This document shows positions 11,170-21,035 of a stretch of DNA of 64,000 nt, one piece after another (within the stretch, counting starts at the first letter, position 1; each line of letters opens with the position of its first letter). The notes below the pieces were generated by a model. It was not told the DNA's origin and made no database searches. It worked only from the letters and a program-made list of their open reading frames with translations. Source of the stretch: Linum tenue (lineage: Eukaryota > Streptophyta > Magnoliopsida > Malpighiales > Linaceae); NCBI GenBank assembly GCA_946122785.1, contig CAMGYJ010000004.1, forward strand, positions 18,684,150 to 18,748,149, in the 5' to 3' direction. Position numbers and translations under genes: made by a program.

Positions 11170-12168
11170 TACTCCTAGTCAATATGCCTTCGTGTCTCAG
11201 TTTGGGCCTAGGAATTTTCGAGAAGCATTACAAGATGAGGAATGGGGATTCTCTATGATAGAAGAGCTAACTCAATTTGAGCATCTTCATGTTTGGGACT
11301 TAGCAATGCAGTCAAAAACGCGATTCTACCTAGAAGCAGTTGGGTGACCTAGAAGCGTAAAACCGTAAGCTTTTAAAGTTTTAAACCGTAGATTTTGACT
11401 ACATTTGTAAGGGAAAAGCACGATTCTACATAGAAGCGTATTGGTGACCTAAAAAGGTAAAAACGTAAGCTTTTAAGTTTTAAAGCGCGATTTTGACTGC
11501 ATTGGGACTTAGTACCTAGACCTGAAAATGTCACTGTCATAGGAACTAAATGGATTTATCGCAATAAATATGATGAAGGAGGATTAGTTATTAAAAATAA
11601 ATCTAGGCTTGTTGCTCAGGGATACCTTCAGGAAGAAGGCATAGACTTCGATGAAACTTTTGCCCCTGTTGCTCGACTCGAGTCAATCAGATTATTATGT
11701 GCTTTTGCGAGTCATTTAGGTTTTCCTCTATATCAAATGGATGTTAAGAGTGCTTTCTTAAATGGGGTGATTCAGGAGGAAGTTTATGTTTCTCAACCTC
11801 CCGGATTTGTTGATTTTGAACATCTAGATTATGTTTACAAACTTAACAAAGCTTTGTATGGACTCAAACATGCTCCCAGAGCTTGGTTTGAATGCCTTAC
11901 AACATTTCTTATTGAAAACTCATTCACTCAAGGAAGCATTGATAAGACGTTGTTCATTAAACATGTCTCGGGTCAAATTCTCTTGGTTCAAGTCTATTTT
12001 GATGACATTGTCTTTGGGTCAACAGACTCTTCTCTCTGCACCTCATTTTGTGAAACTATGCAATCTGTGTTCGAAATAAGCATGATGGGCGAACTAAAAT
12101 TCTTTCTTGGTCTTCAAGTTAAACAAACTTCTGCTGGGATTTTTATCAATCAATCAAAGTATCTCTAA
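11170..12168 (+). pseudogene. Copia 1 reverse transcriptase, split by an insertion
   Basis: The upstream linker and the start of RT (FREALQDEEW, HVWDL) reach 11303, where a 201-bp miniature element is inserted. Coding resumes at 11505 with the GTKWIYRNK block, then [20 protein letters not shown] and DVKSAFLNG. The catalytic box reads FDDIVFGS near 12000 instead of the usual YVDDI. The LVQVYFDD segment lies in the 11737-12168 frame, which ends in TAA at 12166-12168. Identity is certain; function is lost through the insertion and stops. Confidence 0.9.
11304..11504. mobile_element. 201-bp miniature inverted-repeat element in Copia 1 RT
   Basis: The ends are perfect 14-bp terminal inverted repeats: CAATGCAGTCAAAA at the left and its complement TTTTGACTGCATTG at the right. 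It is flanked on both sides by GGACTTAG (11296-11303 and 11505-11512), an exact 8-bp target-site duplication, which points to the hAT superfamily. The insertion separates HVWDL from the rest of the reverse transcriptase. The interior contains two similar copies of an AGAAGCGTA...GTGACCTA...GTAAGCTTTTAA unit. A second, diverged copy of the element lies at 50603-50801. Confidence 0.9.
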
Positions 12169-12171
12169 AAC

Positions 12172-12928
12172 ATGCTATCTAAGTTTGAAATGAACAATGT
12201 CAACCCCTGTCCCACCCCCATGGCTATCAACCTAAAACTTGATAAAGATGAGTCAGGTATTTCAGTAGATGAACACAAGTATAGAGGCATGATTGGTTCA
12301 TTACTATACCTTACCGCTAGTCGTCCCGATATCCAGCATAGTGTGTGCTTATGTGCTAGGTTTCAATCTGCGCCTAAGGAAAGCCACTTCAAAGCAGTTA
12401 AAAGAATATTTAGGTATCTAAAGGGTACTCCAGATATTGGCTTATGGTACCCTCGTCATGATAACTTTACTTTAATGGGCTATAGTGACTCCGACTTTGC
12501 GGGTAGTCTAACTGATAGGAAAAGTACCACAGGTACTTGTCAATTCGTAAGAACGTCTCTAGTCTCTTGGTCATGTAAGAAACAGGGTGCAGTTACCCTT
12601 TCTACTGCTGAAGTAGAATACATAGCTGCAGGCAGCTGTTGTGCTCAAGTCGTATGGCTTAAAAACCCAACTTAGGGATTACAATGTGTCACCTGAACCC
12701 ATTCCCCTCTTCTGTGACAACACCAGTGCCATCTGTATGTCCAAAAACCCGGCTCAACATTCAAGAACCAAACATATTGAAGTTAAATATCACTTTATAA
12801 GGGATTTAGTTCACCAACATATTATTCACATTAGTCATATTTCTACTGAATATCAACGGGAGGATCTCTTTACTAACGCCTTGAATGCTGATCGATTCAC
12901 CTTCCTTTGTTATGAAATTGGGTTGTGA
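12172..12928 (+). pseudogene. Copia 1 RNase H, one frameshift
   Basis: The frame 12172-12675 holds the connection and RNase H start (GSLLYLTASRPDIQ, GYSDSDFAGSLTDRKST, LSTAEVEYIAAG). An extra A in the AAAAA run at about 12660-12665 shifts the frame. The remainder continues in the 12641-12928 frame (FCDNTSAICMSKNP, RTKHIEVKYHFIRD) to TGA at 12926-12928. Apart from that single-base insertion the domain looks complete, including the acidic residues. Confidence 0.88.
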
Positions 12929-14043
12929 TCTCCAAATCATCTGGAGGATTCTTCCTGATTTCTAGGTTGACCTTTCCTTTCTTTTCTTTCCTGTTTTGTG
13001 TTCTTTTCTGTGTTTCTTCCTGTTTTGTAACCTTTTTTTTTCGTACTTCCTTTTCTAGTGGTAAGTCAGTCTATTTAACTGCGTCAAGTCAAGTCGTTTG
13101 TACTACATTCAAGCATTTAGCTCTTAGTATCAAATTTCTTAGTTTCAATGGTGCTACGGTTCTCTCTCGTACGTATACATGTACTCTCTTCCATGGCCCA
13201 ATTCCTGCCAACTCTCATCATCATGTTGTTTCCTTTGCCCTTCGTCACATCATTCCAACCTATCATGTCCCTTTTCCTGATTTAGTCGAGTATGGTCTAG
13301 ATGTCTCTCAATACCTTCAAAATCTGGGTTGGGATTTCCTCATGGCTGATCCTGCTGAGCATATTTGTCCTGAGGCTGTCCGCTTGTTCTATTCAAACTT
13401 TCGTTCATTTGGTCTTCACACCCGCACCTTCACCACTCTGGTGTATGGACATCTGGTCACTGTCCCTCTTGAGCAACTTAGGCGTCTGTTGAATATTCCT
13501 CGGGTAGGAGAGATCCTTGCTAATGAGTCTGAATTGGTTCTCTTCAATTTCAATATTGAACATGAGTTTGTTCATCTCACTGGTTACACTCCTAATCCTT
13601 TCCTCACTCTCTCCACTGCCTTTTTGCTCCCCTCCTTGCGCACCTTCCACTTTCTTCTCACTCGTCGGTTCCTTCCACGAACTGTGTTGCTCGATAGGGT
13701 TACCCCTCTAGACCTCTGGATCATCGCCCACGCCGTTGCCAATGTCCCTATTGACTACTGTCACCTACTTTTTGGCGGCTTCTATCCCTTTCAGCAGTTT
13801 GAGTATCTAGGTCATCCCCCTTTTGGTCCTCTCATCACTCGTCTTATTATCCGTATTGGGATCTCTCTCGATCCTTTTCGCATCACCACTTCGAATGTTT
13901 ACCTGACTGCGGATGACATCCTAGACGAGTTTGCGGATGACATCATTGAGGGGGAGGATGATGAAGATGATAAAGATATGGAGGAAGTGCCTGCTGAGGT
14001 TGAGGAGGAGTCTGAAGAAGAACCTGAGGAAGAGCCAGCTTAG
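12925..14043 (+). CDS. extra ORF in envelope position of a Sirevirus-like element
   Basis: A 372-codon open frame directly after the RNase H stop, overlapping it by 4 bases; an ORF in this place marks many Sireviruses. The first codons lack an ATG. The first in-frame ATG is at about residue 140 (MADPAEH), so the true start, or a recoding or splicing step, is unknown. The N-terminus has a hydrophobic Phe-rich stretch (residues about 8-40) that could be a membrane segment or merely T-rich DNA. The middle (about residues 145-330, PEAVRLFYSNF, LEQLRRLLNIPRVGE) resembles the 'putative plant transposon protein' domain seen in Athila and Sirevirus ORFs. The C-terminus is Glu/Asp-rich, and an acidic frame continues in another phase to 14189, so a frameshift or early stop is likely. 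Function unknown. Confidence 0.6.
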   Translation: MISKSSGGFFLISRLTFPFFSFLFCVLFCVSSCFVTFFFRTSFSSGKSVYLTASSQVVCTTFKHLALSIKFLSFNGATVLSRTYTCTLFHGPIPANSHHHVVSFALRHIIPTYHVPFPDLVEYGLDVSQYLQNLGWDFLMADPAEHICPEAVRLFYSNFRSFGLHTRTFTTLVYGHLVTVPLEQLRRLLNIPRVGEILANESELVLFNFNIEHEFVHLTGYTPNPFLTLSTAFLLPSLRTFHFLLTRRFLPRTVLLDRVTPLDLWIIAHAVANVPIDYCHLLFGGFYPFQQFEYLGHPPFGPLITRLIIRIGISLDPFRITTSNVYLTADDILDEFADDIIEGEDDEDDKDMEEVPAEVEEESEEEPEEEPA

Positions 14044-14189
14044 CTGGGGAGGAGTTTGAAGAAGAACCTGAGAAAGATCCTGACATAGAAGTTAACTGGA
14101 TTAGTAGTGATGACTCTGACTCTGGCCCAGGGTCCCCCCCTTTAGATGCTATATTTACTGCTCTCCAGGATATCTATGGCTCTGATTAA

Positions 14190-15221
14190 GTGTCTTAGGA
14201 GAATTTTGAATGTCACCGAATGTGGGTCAAACGTGATCTCCCCCCATTTTCACATTATACTAGATGTAGCCCAAACGTGGATCTCTCAAGGATCCACCAA
14301 ACCAAACGCAAATCTCAAATCTTGAGGTCACCGAATGTGGATCCCACCAAAAGGCCCGCACTAATTGGGCTAGGTGGACACTAATAAACAAGGGTTCATT
14401 CCCTTGTATTTCCGATGTGGTACTTGAATTGTACCATAACATTAAGGGTACTATAGTAATTACTCTCCCCCCTTTCTCATCCCTTTTCCCCTTTCTCTAG
14501 GTTGAGGTCATATGGTTATATATACAAATTAATTACAATTTTGGTACTCAAACTTAATACATCTTAATATTTAGTGCCTTTTTTTTACATATAAGTCCTA
14601 AAATTATTGATGTAAAATTATATTTTAGTACCTACATTTTCTCTTACATTTTGGTACCTGGATTTTTAAAATTTTACAAATAGGTCCATTGTCAAAGAAA
14701 TTTCTGGGCCACTTTAAGAGACTTGTAGCCTGGATTTTGTGGGGTGGATTTTGTGGTTTGTGGGGAGGATTACATGGTTTGTGGGGTGGATTTTGTGCTT
14801 TGTGGATAGAGTTTTTTTGGTTTCTGGGGAGGATTATGTGATTTGTCGGGTGGATTTTGTGGAGAGGATATTCTCTTCCCCCATTTAATTGCACATGTGG
14901 CTCTCTTTTCTCCCTTTTCTCAATTTTTATTAATGACTAGCGTGCCCCTTCTCCCCTTCTCCTTCATTAATTGTGGTCAACTCATTTAAATAAAAATGTC
15001 ATCCAAACGAAATGTTTCTATTAGTTGGAACTAGTGTTAGCACCATATTAACATAAAAAAGTGTTAGCACAGTTTGAGAATCTGATAAGCCTGATAGTAA
15101 ACTCAGCTTAGAAAATGCAAATTTGTTTTAACATCACTTTTACACTAAAATGGATAAAAGCAAAACTAAAAATAGTTTTGTTGTAATGCTCGCCCCAGTT
15201 TTCATTTATTTTCGAAACAGA
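14190..15221. other. intergenic region with a G/T-rich tandem repeat
   Basis: No gene is seen. At 14200-14350 the phrase TCACCGAATGTG occurs twice in an imperfect duplication. At 14415-14455 a TTGTACCATAACATTAA motif recalls the units of the small element at 47.4 kb. At 14731-14870 a G/T-rich minisatellite (unit about 22 bp, GGATTTTGTGGTTTGTGGGG) reads NPPHK repeats on the minus strand. The rest is AT-rich with 'ttggtacct' phrases common in plant repeats. Confidence 0.5.
14731..14870. repeat. imperfect G/T-rich minisatellite
   Basis: About six degenerate units built on GTGGGGTGGATTTTGTGGTTT. The minus strand would read repeated NPPHK, but composition and the lack of gene context make a protein unlikely. 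Confidence 0.6.
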
Positions 15222-15931
15222 CTGTTTGGTACCAAATGAATCGAAAATTCATTTAATTTTAAAATGAATTACCGTGTACAATGAATTGTCAAATGAATGT
15301 ATGTGTTTGGTATGTCATATTCAAATATTTAGAAATTGAATAAATTGAATTCTCAAACTATGTTTGGCATATGTTTAGAATTGAATTGAATTAAAAGTTT
15401 CCAACTACACCCTTATTAATTTTCGGCAGATACAATATTCATTGAAAATCCATCTTCTAAAAACGCCTATGGTCCCCATACATAGAATATCAAAAGTGTT
15501 CTTGTGTGTTTCTATTCTATTGATTGGTTCTTTTCTAATATCTCGTTGTTGAGCACTACACTCTAGTTGTGGCTTCTCAGCATACTAATACAATCGTAGC
15601 AGAAATATCAAATAACCAGCACATGCTACTAGCATTGCAATCAAATTCTTGTCGATGTTCCTCATACTATCTGACATGGCGCAAAATAATATATGTACAA
15701 ATAATTTATTTAATAAATGAGAGTAATTATGTCATTCTATTATAATTAGTAATACTTGTAGAATTCATTTGGAAATTTCATCTCAATTCCTCGGAATTGC
15801 TATAATTACCTCCAGTTCCGTAGAATTCAAAATTTAGAATTGAAAACGAATTCTTTTAAATACCAAACGCAAAAAAATTTCATTTCAAAATGAATTACTC
15901 AAAACTTATGAAATTCATTTATACCAAACGG
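15222..15931. repeat. foldback (inverted-repeat) element candidate
   Basis: The left end CTGTTTGGTACCAAATGAA and the right end, read on the other strand, CCGTTTGGTATAAATGAA are imperfect inverted copies. The similarity extends into flanking AATGAATT-rich sequence, and the interior holds more GAATT words in both orientations. No coding capacity. The target-site duplication is not clear, so the superfamily is not assigned. Confidence 0.5.
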
Positions 15932-17147
15932 TATGTTAAATCTAATTGCTAGATCATTTATATTTCATTCGTGGTTTTTTTATATTGCATCTATTTCCCA
16001 TTTTTCATTTTTAGTAATTATTACGTATAATTGTATTTTATTTGAATATAGGTTTATTTGTACTTATTCTAAGGGATGGTCAATTTGTATTCGGTAGAGG
16101 TACTTCTCTATTATTTAGCCGGTGCTTATCTGCTAAGTATTTGTTAACAATTGTATCAAGTATCAACATTGGTATTTTTTTATAACATTTGTATTCTTTT
16201 ATTTGTATCGATTTAAAACTTTATTTATATCTCTAATGCGGTCGATTTTTATTTTTGACTTTTTTCAGATAATAAATCATTATTGCGTGTCATGCCAGAA
16301 TTAATTTATTCCAAATGCTGATGGTTTCAACTTAGGCTCTTGTTACTTATTATGAATTCCAGAAGTAAAACGACGTTTGAAACACCACACATCACACTTT
16401 TTGTCTTTTCCTTTTCTATTCCTCCATTCCAATTAGTCAGTATTTTTTTCTGTCTACCAAAGTTAAGGTTGATTTCATTGGGTGGACACTAATATCATAA
16501 TATACGTAGTCAATTTAGGTTCCCATCTTTCTGGTTTATAGCGAAATAATAATTTTATTATTTCTAGCAGACGAGATAAGCGTTTTGGATGGTTTCGATC
16601 AAGGAATTTACTCTCTCGGAGTGATGGAATATTCCCATACACAGAAGTCAACAGAGGAATATTTCAAGTTGTTGGATTAAATCTGTTCCCATTCAAACGT
16701 CAGGTGAGTAGCTTGCTCTTGAGGCCAAGTATTGAGCACAAGAGAGAATCCAAGAACTTATGTTACCCAATTCGTGGGTTTGATACCCACACTCCTGAAT
16801 TAGAGCGGCAAATCGCGGATCAAAATAGAGCGCCGATAATTCACGGATTCTTTTTTTCGAGAGCGCGAATTATCTACTGGAAGAACGCGACTTTGGTTGG
16901 AGCAATCTAATTCGTATGTTTTTATGGGTAGATTGAACCTAGAGAGAGAAGAATAATTGCAGAGGAAGGCTGATCTTCGAGCTTACAATTGCAAACGAGT
17001 AAAAGCATACTAACACAAAGAAAACGTTGGCCTTTTCATGTAGGGGAGAGCAGCAGCAAGAAAACAGTACCAATTAAGAAATGTAAACTAGAGCTTTTCT
17101 TCTATAGATGGAAGAAGAGGAAATGGAAATTGTAACCCACATAATAA
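15932..17147. other. intergenic sequence left of Copia 2
   Basis: AT-rich to about 16560, then a more balanced segment (16570-16910). The latter has a possible splice-donor-like GTGAGTAG at about 16703, but no family is recognisable in the frames around it. I make no gene call. Confidence 0.5.
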
Positions 17148-17707
17148 TGTCAGGGAAACAGTATGGAGAAAACGGATTGAAGTCGTGATTTTGATCACTC
17201 TCCTTAGAGTGTTTATTTGCCCCCACTACTCAGTTGCTGGTAAGATTTAGGCAAACCACTCCCAGGAGTCCCTCCAATCAAAGTCAGAAAGCAGCACCTT
17301 TCGTGACTTCTGTGTTTGTGTTTTTGGAGAAGGAAAAAAAAAACGAGGAGAAGAAGATGAACGTTAGACGAGAACATCGGCTGCAGAAGACTTTTTATAG
17401 TGAAAACGACAGTTCCCTTCCGAAGGGTTACGTCATTTCACAAAAGTCAAAATCAAATAATTATCCGGATTAATTAATTAAAATAATTCCGGTAATTAAT
17501 TAGCCAAAAATTTAAATCCGAACGTGTCGCACCAAGTGCTAAGTGCGTAGTGCGATTTAATATGTCAAATTAAATAGCCCACACTTTTTCCAAAAGCCCA
17601 CTAACCACTTTATCCAATAACTAAATTGGAAAGCAAACTTAAAAACAACTTGCACTTTCCTTCTCCCACCAATGTGGTATTTCCTTTACTCTTTGACTAC
17701 TCTAACA
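17148..17707 (-). repeat. 3' LTR of Copia 2
   Basis: About 560 bp, collinear with 22285-22815. It contains an extra AATTAATTAAAATAATTCCG stretch near 17475-17500 relative to the other LTR. Its limits follow TG...CA on the minus strand. Confidence 0.88.
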
Positions 17708-17722
17708 ATCCCCCACTTAGTC
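17708..17722 (-). promoter_or_regulatory. polypurine tract of Copia 2
   Basis: On the minus strand AAGTGGGGGAT immediately precedes the 3' LTR start TGTTAG, the expected place for the plus-strand primer. Confidence 0.7.
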
Positions 17723-18191
17723 AATAAGAGTCGAGAATACCTGCCACAAACAAGTAACGCATACATAAAGGTATCTTTTCGATTTGAACCTTTACTTAGT
17801 GTAAGCATCTCAAAGTTCATAGCGAATCAATGACGGGCTTAAGCCTAGGAGTCAAGATCCAAAGCTAGAACCGGAGACACCACACACGTACTCGTCTCTT
17901 CTCTAAAACACAACCACCAACAAGGGTAGCACTATTATGGCTATGTGCTTATCCTGTTTCATGAGCATATACAAAAGTTGACCTTTACTTTCGTTAGAGC
18001 AGCACCACTCCAAATGCTCACATAGGTGACATTCCAAATGAACGTCATTAAGAGTTCTATAACTCACCCTTCTTACAACTAATTTACTTGTAAAATAAAC
18101 TAGTTCCTAGTTAGAGTAACTTGTTATTACCACATTGAACCTTTTAATTAGGGAATATCTAAAGAAAAGGTTGGGTTACCATTACTTCTAA

Positions 18192-18660
18192 CTATACAAA
18201 AGGTCTCAATCCCATCCCTTGGGATGTCTCATAAATCATGCCTATTGGCAACCCCTTTGTAAGAGGATCTGCCAAATTATTGCACGACCTTACATACACA
18301 ATAGAAATGATTCCGTTAGTAATCAAATACCTAACGTAATCATGTCTTAGGCTAATGTGTCTAGACTTACCGTTGTAAATCTTGTTATAAGCTCTAGACA
18401 ATGTAGCCTCACTATCACAGAAGATAGAAATGGCTGGCATCGGTTGTGGCCACAACTCTATATCTAACAACATGTTTCTTAGCCATTCTGCTTCTTTTCC
18501 AGCCGCCGCAAGGGCTAGGAATTCGGCTTCCATAGTGGAGTGTGTAATACATGTTTGTTTCTTCGAAGCCCAAGAAACAGCTCCACCACCTAGTGTAAAA
18601 ATCCATCCTGTTGTGGATTTATTATCACTAGCGCTCTTGATCCAACTAGCATCAAAAAAT
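18192..18660 (-). pseudogene. Copia 2 RNase H
   Basis: The frame 18533-18192 reads [30 protein letters not shown] and DPLTKGLP, the C-terminal RNase H blocks of Copia pol. The part upstream, to about 18660 ([22 protein letters not shown], across a frame change), is also visible. About 470 bp of untranslated sequence follows before the polypurine tract. Confidence 0.85.
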
Positions 18661-18736
18661 GCTTATAGTACAGCGGGGAAGTTGCTATAGAAGAGTCCCA
18701 AATCTTTGGTTCTTTTCAAATAACCAAAGACTCTTC

Positions 18737-19974
18737 CTATAGTTCTCCAATGATCGGCACTAGGATTACTAGTGAATCTAGAAAGTTTGCCCACCGCAAA
18801 TGCAATATGGGCCTAGTACATCCCATTGCATACATCAAACTTCCAATAGCACTAGAATACTCAACTTGTGCCACTGCCCTTCCCTCATTCGCACAAAGCT
18901 TAAAAGATGCATCATAAGGGGTGTTAGCCTCCTTTATATCCAAATGCTCGAATTTCTTGAGCATCTTCTCGACATAATGTGACTGACTCAAACCAAAACC
19001 CCCACTATGTTTCTTTACTTTGATGCCCAATATAGTATCTATTTCTCCAAGATCTTTCATTTGGAAGCAGGAAGTTAGATGCTCTTTGGTCTCATTTATG
19101 CCTTTCATGGTAGTTCCTATTATCAACATATCATCAACATATCATCAACATAAATGCATATAATGACCATATACTCTTTTGTGCTCTTTGAATAAATGCA
19201 CTTATCAGCAGAGTTATGAGAAAATCCATGAGCCAAAACAACATAATCAAATTTCTCATGCCATGGTTTAGGTGCTTGCTTAAGTCCATACAATGACTTT
19301 TGCAATTTACACACCTTTCCTTCATTTCCGGGCAACACGAACCCTTCTGGTTGCTCCATATACACTTCTTCATCTAACTCACCATTTAAGAATGCCGTCT
19401 TTACATCCATTTGGTGTACATGCAAATTGTAAATAGAAGCCAAAGCTAAAAGCACTCTTATGAAAGTGATTCTTGCAACTGGTGCATATGTGTCGAAGCA
19501 ATCTACTCCTTCCTTTTGCCTAAACCCTTTTGCAACCAATCTAGCTTTGAAGGTATGTATTGATCCATCTGTGTTATACTTAATGCGAAATACTCATTTG
19601 CATCCAATAGGCTTAGATCCAGGAGGCAGATCCACAAGAACCCAAGTCTTATTTGTTAATAACGAATCCATCTCATCATTAACAGCCTCATTCCAAAAGG
19701 CAGAATCTCTAGAAGCCATTGCTTCCTGATAGGTTTTGGGATCGTCTTGCACATGGAACAAAATGGGTATCTTTCTTGTAACCTTATTTAACCTATCTCC
19801 CTCTACAAGAAAGACTATATCTTGAGGATCAATAAATTCTGGACCAAAACTCTTTTCCTTTCGAACCCTTTGACTTCTTCGTGGTTCATTAGTAGCAGGG
19901 TCATCTAAAGGCCTTTTGCTACTAGAACCAATGTCAAAAGCGGGAGCAGAGATAGACTCATTTGAGGAATCCAC
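18737..19974 (-). pseudogene. Copia 2 reverse transcriptase, broken at the active site
   Basis: Linker and RT start (WNEAVNDEMDSLLTNKTW) lie in 19974-19594. An in-frame TGA near 19592 replaces the Trp of GCKWVF. RT continues in 19539-19123 with YAPVARITFIRVLL, DVKTAFLNGELDEEVY and SLYGLKQAPK. At the catalytic YVDDM (19130-19151) an 11-bp unit (tgttgatgata on the minus strand) is tandemly duplicated, shifting the frame. The rest of RT lies in 19129-18737 (MKDLGEIDTILGIKV). An in-frame stop at 19984-19986 also separates integrase from this part. Confidence 0.9.
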
Positions 19975-19983
19975 AGAAGTAAC

Positions 19984-20880
19984 TCAAAATGGTTCTATAT
20001 TTGCAGAGTCACGTCGAAACTTGTTCTGAAAGAACTCAACATCTCTCGATTCCACAACCACATTAGATTCTAAACCCAGAACCCTATAGGCTTTTGAGTT
20101 TTCTGCATATCCAAGAAAAACACCTTTCAAAGCTCGTGGTCCTAACTTAGTTCTCTTAGGATCTGGGTCTCTGTAGAAAGCAAGACAGCCCCAAACTCTA
20201 AGATAACTCAAGTTCGGTTTCCTTCCCTTCCACAACTCATAGGGAGATTCCCTTAGCTTCTTAGACGGAATCCTATTGTGTACATGGCAGGCTGTTAGCA
20301 AAGCCTCACCCCACAAATTGTTTGGAGCATTAGCATTCATCAACATAGCATTAATCATGTCAGAAAGAACTCCATTTTTTCTTTCTGCTACTCCATTCTG
20401 TTGTGGGGTGTAAGGAGCATTCCTTTGATGTATTATACCATGTTGCTCACAAAACTCGTTAAAGTTATTTGGAAAATACTCTCCGCCTTTGTCACTTCGA
20501 AGGATTTTTATTTTCCTACCCTTTTGAGTTTCAACAACAGATTTATACAACTTATCAAAGGCTTCATCCTTGGTTCGCATTAAATAGACATAGGTAAATC
20601 GAGTACTATCATCAATGAAAGTAATGAAGTACCAACATCCTCCTCTAGTTAATTGACCATGAAATTCACAAATATTAGAATGTACTAATTCTAACAATTC
20701 TGATTTTCTGTCAACCAACTTAGGAAATGGCTTTCTCTTCATCTTAGCTTGCACACAGATTTCACATTTATCTCCACTGTCATCACCACAAACTACTAAA
20801 CCATTTCTAGACATGTATTTCTGAGTCTTAAAGTTAACATGCCCCAATCGATTATGCCATAAATCAAATGAAGTACTTTA
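19984..20880 (-). pseudogene. Copia 2 integrase
   Basis: A long open frame (287 codons) with the HNRLGHVN start, the zinc-binding CEICVQAKMKRKPF, the catalytic core (FIDDSTRFTYVYLM, RSDKGGEYF, TPQQNGVAERKN) and the C-terminal GCLAFYRDPDPKRTKLGPRA and GVFLGYAENS blocks. The domain itself appears intact; it ends in an in-frame stop at 19984-19986. The segment between it and the protease (20880-21035) carries stops. Confidence 0.9.
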
Positions 20881-21035
20881 TATACTATAATTTGCATGCA
20901 CATCGATATAAGCAGAACCATCAACTTTATTATTAATATTACCATTGTCAATACCTAGCTTAAACATACCATCACTAACATAGCCCTTCCCAACAAACAT
21001 AGCAGCCTTGGTCAGAATCACCCTATCAGATTCTA

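Larger units (their letters stand above)
8180..14189 (+). mobile_element. Copia element 1, Sirevirus-like, 3'-truncated
   Basis: The 5' LTR (8180-8944) starts TGTTGG and ends TTCACA. It is followed by a tRNA-iMet primer binding site, then gag, protease, integrase, reverse transcriptase, RNase H and an additional downstream ORF. The order PR-IN-RT-RH is that of Copia. The gag/zinc-knuckle style and the extra ORF after pol match the Sirevirus (Maximus/SIRE) lineage. No 3' LTR resembling 8180-8944 is found downstream, so the element is truncated after about 14189. Gag and pol carry several stops and frameshifts, and a miniature element is inserted at 11304-11504. Confidence 0.88.

Noticed and set aside
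16704..16910. plus-strand frame with a GGGTTTGATACCCAC tRNA-like T-loop phrase
   Set aside because: No cloverleaf could be completed around it and no A/B box pair fits, so no tRNA call.
17234..17473. 79-codon plus-strand frame, repeated at 22256-22501
   Set aside because: Both copies lie in the LTRs of Copia 2 and are antisense to the element; LTR sequence, not a gene family.
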